Source: Streptomyces omiyaensis (lineage in GTDB: Bacteria > Actinomycetota > Actinomycetes > Streptomycetales > Streptomycetaceae). Taken from it: DNA of 43,177 bases. Within the stretch, counting starts at the first letter, position 1. Every line of letters starts with the position of its first letter. Location: positions 1 through 43,177 of the forward strand of contig NZ_BMVV01000041.1 of assembly GCF_014650895.1 (NCBI RefSeq), written 5' to 3'. The notes beneath the pieces are model-generated. The model ran no database searches, had not been told where the DNA came from, and saw only the letters and a list, made by a program, of their open reading frames with translations. Below are positions 39,604-43,177 of this stretch, in pieces. Both the position numbers and the translations under genes were made by a program.

Positions 39604-41034
39604 TCAGGCCGCGTTCGGGCCCACCTCCGTCGGGTTGAGCGGGCGGCGGACGGGCGCGAGGGAGGAGTACTCGTCGGCGCCGACGTCGCGGGTCGTTCCG
39701 CGCGCGTGGCCGTCGGCGTCCTCCGCGAGGGAGAGCGAGGCGAGGGTGGCGGAGCCGACGGCCGGGCTGGTGGCGGTGAGGCGGTGGACGCCGTCGGCGT
39801 CCTTGCGGAGCAGCGGGTCGACACGGCGGAAACCGCCGGAGGGGATGGTGCCGTCGGAGGCCGCGCCCCAGAGGATGTTGCCCTGCCAGGTGAAGCCGGT
39901 GGTGGTGCCGAGGTCCACCAGGCTGCCGCTGGAGGCGACGAGGATGTTGTCCGCGACGACGACGTCCCGCGGCTCGTGGGTCCGGCTCTCGCCGGAGAGG
40001 GTGGCGGAGTTGCCGACGAGCGTGTTGTGCGCGATGACGGCCCGGTCGCAGGCGTCGTTCCCGCGCCGCTGCTCGGTCGTCTCGCCGTCGTGGTGGTCGC
40101 GGGTGGTGCCGCTGCCGATGACGATGCCGCGGGAGGTCGTGCCGGAGACGTGGTTGTTCACCACGAGGTGGTCGTTGCCGTACAGGCGCACGCCGTTCTC
40201 GCCGCCGAGGACGTGGTTGCCGTCGACGGTGGTGCCGTTGCCGTGGCGCAGGACGATGCCGCCCTTGCTGTCGCGGAGGGTGTTGTAGCGGATGGTGTTG
40301 CCGGAGGACTTGACCGAGATCGCCTCGGGGTCGCCGTCGCAGCGCTCGAAGAGGTTGTGCTCCACCAGGGCGGCGGCGCTGGACAGGGCGCGGTGGCTGA
40401 CGCCGAGGCGGATGGCCTCGCCGCCGTTGGCGCCGGAGTAGGAGTGGTCGGCGAAGTAGTTGCGGAGGATGTGGGTCCGCTGGGCCATGGCGGTGGTGCC
40501 GGGGCCGTCGACCACCAGGAAGATGCCCTGCGAGGTCCGGTGGTGGAAGTGGTTGCGGTCGACCTTGGCGTCGTCGCCGCGGACCGTCACCCAGTCGAGC
40601 CCGGCGGTGTCCGCCAGCTTGAAGTCGTTGCGGGTGAGGCGGATGCGGGGACAGTCCGCGGGGATGGCGAGGCCGGTCGTCTGCCGGAAGGCGAAGCCGC
40701 TGATCGTGATGTTGCTGGAGGCCGACAGGACGAAGCTGACCGGGCCGTTCAGGACGGCCCCGCCGCGGCTGGCCGCGACGATGCTGATCGGGGCGCTGGT
40801 CGTGCCGTTCCGGCCGGTCACGCGGATGCCGGACGACGGGACGGTGTAGGAGCCGTCGGCCAGGACGATCCGGTCCCCGGCGACCGCGCCGTCGATCGCG
40901 CTCTGCAGCGCCGCGATGCTGCCGACGGTCACGGTGCCGGCCGCGGCGGCCGAGCCCTGGGCCAGGGCGGAGAGCGGGACGGCCGTGGCGGCCGCGCCCA
41001 TCAGGGTCCCCTTGAGGAACGTACGTCGACGCAT
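39604..41034 (-). CDS. Tat-exported PL6-family polysaccharide lyase (chondroitinase B / alginate lyase type)
   Basis: ATG 41034, five bases after AGGAGG, gives 476 aa. The N-terminus MRRRTFLKGTLMGAAATAVP is a twin-arginine signal. The mature chain is a right-handed parallel beta-helix, with many NxI/NxF ladder turns (VEHNLFERC, IRYNTLRDS, VDGNHVLGG, VVNNHVSGT). PL6 catalytic residues fit well: K242 in AISVKSSGNT and R263 in IVLRHGNG, 21 residues apart exactly as the recalled K250/R271 of chondroitinase B. It should cleave acidic polysaccharides (alginate or chondroitin/dermatan) by beta-elimination outside the cell. The end, RDVGADEYSS, is typical of secreted beta-helix proteins. It is divergent from the FG-GAP-like gene. 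Confidence 0.9.
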   Translation of the reverse strand: MRRRTFLKGTLMGAAATAVPLSALAQGSAAAAGTVTVGSIAALQSAIDGAVAGDRIVLADGSYTVPSSGIRVTGRNGTTSAPISIVAASRGGAVLNGPVSFVLSASSNITISGFAFRQTTGLAIPADCPRIRLTRNDFKLADTAGLDWVTVRGDDAKVDRNHFHHRTSQGIFLVVDGPGTTAMAQRTHILRNYFADHSYSGANGGEAIRLGVSHRALSSAAALVEHNLFERCDGDPEAISVKSSGNTIRYNTLRDSKGGIVLRHGNGTTVDGNHVLGGENGVRLYGNDHLVVNNHVSGTTSRGIVIGSGTTRDHHDGETTEQRRGNDACDRAVIAHNTLVGNSATLSGESRTHEPRDVVVADNILVASSGSLVDLGTTTGFTWQGNILWGAASDGTIPSGGFRRVDPLLRKDADGVHRLTATSPAVGSATLASLSLAEDADGHARGTTRDVGADEYSSLAPVRRPLNPTEVGPNAA

Positions 41035-41485
41035 GATGCCTCCTGGTGTGGTCGGCCTCCACCTTCGGCCCCCGCCCTGACGCCTCGCTGACGCCCCGCT
41101 AACGCGCGAGCGTCCCGGAGTCCCTCGCCGCCGGAGACCGGACGGGCCACGAGCGCCCACGGACCGGTGTGCACAGCCGCACCCGGGCCCGGACGCAGGG
41201 CCCGTGCCCAGGCCCGTCCCAGCCCGCCCCAGGCCTGTCCCCGGACCCGAACTGCCGGACCTCGCCGTGGGAATCGGACCGGCGGGGGGCGTCAGGGCCG
41301 ATCGCGGCTTCAGGAAAGGAGACGACCGTGCGCTCCGCCTCGTCCCCTTCCGTGACCAACGGTCACGGGACGGCCCTGAGCAGGCCGGACGGTTCACTCG
41401 TACAACCTTCCGGTCCGGACGGAGGTCTCAGAGAGCGGCGCCGGTACCAATGCGCCGCTAGCTCGCTTATCGGGAGGAAAACTTC
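41035..41485. other. Divergent intergenic region with a hairpin near the right-hand gene
   Basis: 451 bases without a credible gene. AGCGGCGC (41434-41441) pairs with GCGCCGCT (41452-41459) across a 10-nt loop just before the ribosome site GGGAGGAAAA, perhaps a leader hairpin of the next gene. The remainder is proline-like GC-rich sequence; promoters were not identified. Confidence 0.45.
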
Positions 41486-43177
41486 ATGTCCGGATCCGCG
41501 TCCCGCCGGGGTGTGTCCGCCGCGATCACCACCGTCCTCGCCGTCACGCTCGGCGCGGGCGTCCTGACCGCCCCGGCCCACGCCGCCCCGTTGCCCGCCG
41601 CGGTGACGGCCGTGACGGCGGCGGCACCCGTCCCCTATCCGGTGGGCGGCGAGCCGCCCGCTGCGGTGGGGCGGACCGGCTTCCTCAACCAGACGACCGT
41701 GAACGGCAAGCGGATGCTCCGGTGGACCCGGTTCGCGGACGGGGCGACCACCGTGATCGACGCGCCGGTGGCCGACTCCACCGGCACCGACGTGATCATG
41801 ACCGGGAAGGGGTCGACCCCCGCCCGCTCCCTGGTGCTGCAGCTGCGCGACATGGCCCCCGGCGGCGGCACCGTCACCATGGACCTCCGCCCGCTGAACG
41901 CCACCTACGTCAAGGCCGTCTCCCCGGACACGATCCTGGCGCAGGTGACGAAGGCCGACGGCTCCGTGGAGCTGCACCTGGTCACCAGTGCCGGCGGCAC
42001 CCTCACCCAGCGGAAGGTCGAAGGCGTCCCGGCCGGCATCCAGTACCCCCATTCCACCGAGGCGCGCGACGGCTCGGTCCTGCTCACGTACTCCCTGCAG
42101 GACGGGACGGAGTGGAGGAGCGAGTTCGCCGTGGTGGACCTCGCCACCGCGAAGGTGACCTCCGTCCACCGGCCCGACTCCCGCCCCCGTCGGGGCGCGC
42201 TCTCCGCCACGCACCTGGTATGGACGGACGAGGGCAAGGTCCACTCCAAGGACCGCGCCACCGGCGCGGAGGCCGTGACCGACTTCCGCCTCACCGAGGA
42301 CGAGGGCATGGTCGTCGGCCTGCTCGACTCGTGGCAGCTGTACGGGACCTGGACCACCCTGGAGGGCGACGGCACGGGCAACCCGCGGACGCTGGTGCCC
42401 TTCGCCGCGAAGTCCCTGGCCTCGGGGCGGACGGTCGAGCTCCTCGACTACGCCTACGGGACGGTCATGGCCGGCCCCGGCAACACGGCGTACGTGCGCG
42501 GCGGCACCGTCGAGCAGGGCGACGGGCTCTACCGGATCTCGATCGGCGCGGACGGCGTGCCGACCGCGCAGGCGGTCGCCGTCACCGGGAGGCCGGTGGC
42601 CCTGCGCCACCTCGGCGCGCGGGTCCCGCAGCCGTTCGACCTCGCCTCCCACATGGCACTCACGTGGAAGCTGTCGCGGGAGAACGCCGACGTCGACCTG
42701 AGGATCACGCACCGGGCGACGGGCAAGTCCTTCTCGAAGACGCTGCACCTCTACAGCGAGTCCGCCGGCAGCGAGTACTACTACGGCGACGACGTCTTCG
42801 GCATCAGGTGGTCGCAGATCGCGGAGGAGTCCGAGATGGGCCGGGACGCCGCCACCGGGACCTACGACTGGTCGTTCACGGCCCGCCCCCAGAACGGCGT
42901 CGGCCCGGCCGTGGAGGCCTCCGGCAGCTTCACCGCCGTCAAGAACGCCGCCACCCAGCACGACCTCGGCTGGAACGGCAGCCCCGACCTGCTGGCCCGG
43001 GACACCGCGGGCGTGCTGTGGAAGCTCAACGGCGAGTACGACGCCGCCGGCAAGACCCTCGCCCAGGTCCACTCGCCCGTCAGGATCGGCGGCGGCTGGC
43101 AGGCCTACGACCGGATCGAGGTGCTCGGCTCGGTCGGCTCCGGCCCCTCCGACTTCGTCGCCCGCGACAAGACGGGC
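41486..43177 (+). CDS. Secreted beta-propeller-like (FG-GAP/VCBS-type) protein, truncated by window end
   Basis: ATG 41486, eight bases after GGGAGG; 564 codons are visible and the frame is open at the right edge. A Sec signal peptide (residues 1-33, ending AHAA) is followed by about 460 residues of beta-rich sequence organised in repeats, with blade-like motifs such as TTVNGKRMLRWTRFADGATT, ALSATHLVWTDEGKVHSKD and GTVMAGPGNTAYVRGGTVE. Near the edge come HDLGWNGSPDLLARDTAGVL and GSGPSSDFVARDKTG, the GxxDLLARD pattern of FG-GAP/VCBS-like repeats in streptomycete secreted proteins. It is probably an extracellular binding protein; no catalytic residues are recognisable. Confidence 0.85.
   Translation, partial: MSGSASRRGVSAAITTVLAVTLGAGVLTAPAHAAPLPAAVTAVTAAAPVPYPVGGEPPAAVGRTGFLNQTTVNGKRMLRWTRFADGATTVIDAPVADSTGTDVIMTGKGSTPARSLVLQLRDMAPGGGTVTMDLRPLNATYVKAVSPDTILAQVTKADGSVELHLVTSAGGTLTQRKVEGVPAGIQYPHSTEARDGSVLLTYSLQDGTEWRSEFAVVDLATAKVTSVHRPDSRPRRGALSATHLVWTDEGKVHSKDRATGAEAVTDFRLTEDEGMVVGLLDSWQLYGTWTTLEGDGTGNPRTLVPFAAKSLASGRTVELLDYAYGTVMAGPGNTAYVRGGTVEQGDGLYRISIGADGVPTAQAVAVTGRPVALRHLGARVPQPFDLASHMALTWKLSRENADVDLRITHRATGKSFSKTLHLYSESAGSEYYYGDDVFGIRWSQIAEESEMGRDAATGTYDWSFTARPQNGVGPAVEASGSFTAVKNAATQHDLGWNGSPDLLARDTAGVLWKLNGEYDAAGKTLAQVHSPVRIGGGWQAYDRIEVLGSVGSGPSDFVARDKTG

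Noticed and set aside
1..43177. tRNA or rRNA genes
   Set aside because: No cloverleaf or conserved rRNA segment was found by reading both strands; a tRNA search program would be the decisive check.

Overview
The window is high-GC actinobacterial chromosome, almost certainly Streptomyces or a close relative. Codons overwhelmingly end in G or C, many starts are GTG, several genes look leaderless, and DUF6479, a LAxTG-type wall protein with a class F-like sortase, Tat and lipoprotein exports and a membrane Ser/Thr kinase are all typical of that group. No rRNA, tRNA, CRISPR array, transposase or prophage gene was recognised. Both ends are cut inside genes.

Layout. 1-3000: a SigK-type ECF sigma gene (cut by the left edge) divergent from a membrane molybdopterin oxidoreductase and a fasciclin lipoprotein; all three are preceded by the same promoter-like pair of motifs with a 15-nt spacer, so this looks like one sigma-factor regulon. 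3000-6700: an aspartase remnant, a VOC protein, a nitroreductase, and two DUF6479 membrane proteins around a small zinc-ribbon-like gene. 7000-11400: a second ECF sigma factor and two glycosyltransferases. 11440-12932: a repeat-containing wall protein with its probable sortase. 13366-19685: amidohydrolase, LuxR regulator, TauE/SafE permease, Sir2 deacylase and type-B esterase. 19739-20426: a decayed phosphotransferase gene.

20623-27021 holds a helical-repeat protein and then a tightly coupled pair: a full-length HSP90-family ATPase and a 1049-residue TPR protein. 27100-30632: a polyproline-tailed protein, a YunG-like protein and two overlapping AlkB-like 2OG-Fe(II) oxygenases, the second of which seems to lack any ATG, GTG or TTG start. 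30750-31871: a TetR regulator and a DUF1772 membrane protein sharing two palindromic operators. 31966-36466: SMI1/KNR4 protein, frameshifted HEAT-type gene, VWA protein, double-VOC protein and a truncated threonyl-tRNA synthetase remnant. 36672-43177: a lipoprotein without a normal start codon, a PknB-type kinase, a Tat-exported PL6 polysaccharide lyase and the beginning of a large secreted beta-propeller-like protein.

The best candidates for something undescribed are the HSP90-TPR pair and the tandem dioxygenase pair. Four genes are broken (aspA, a phosphotransferase, a HEAT-type gene, a thrS paralogue), and most of the frameshifts are explained by one missing base in or beside a short homopolymer, so real decay and sequence error both have to be considered.
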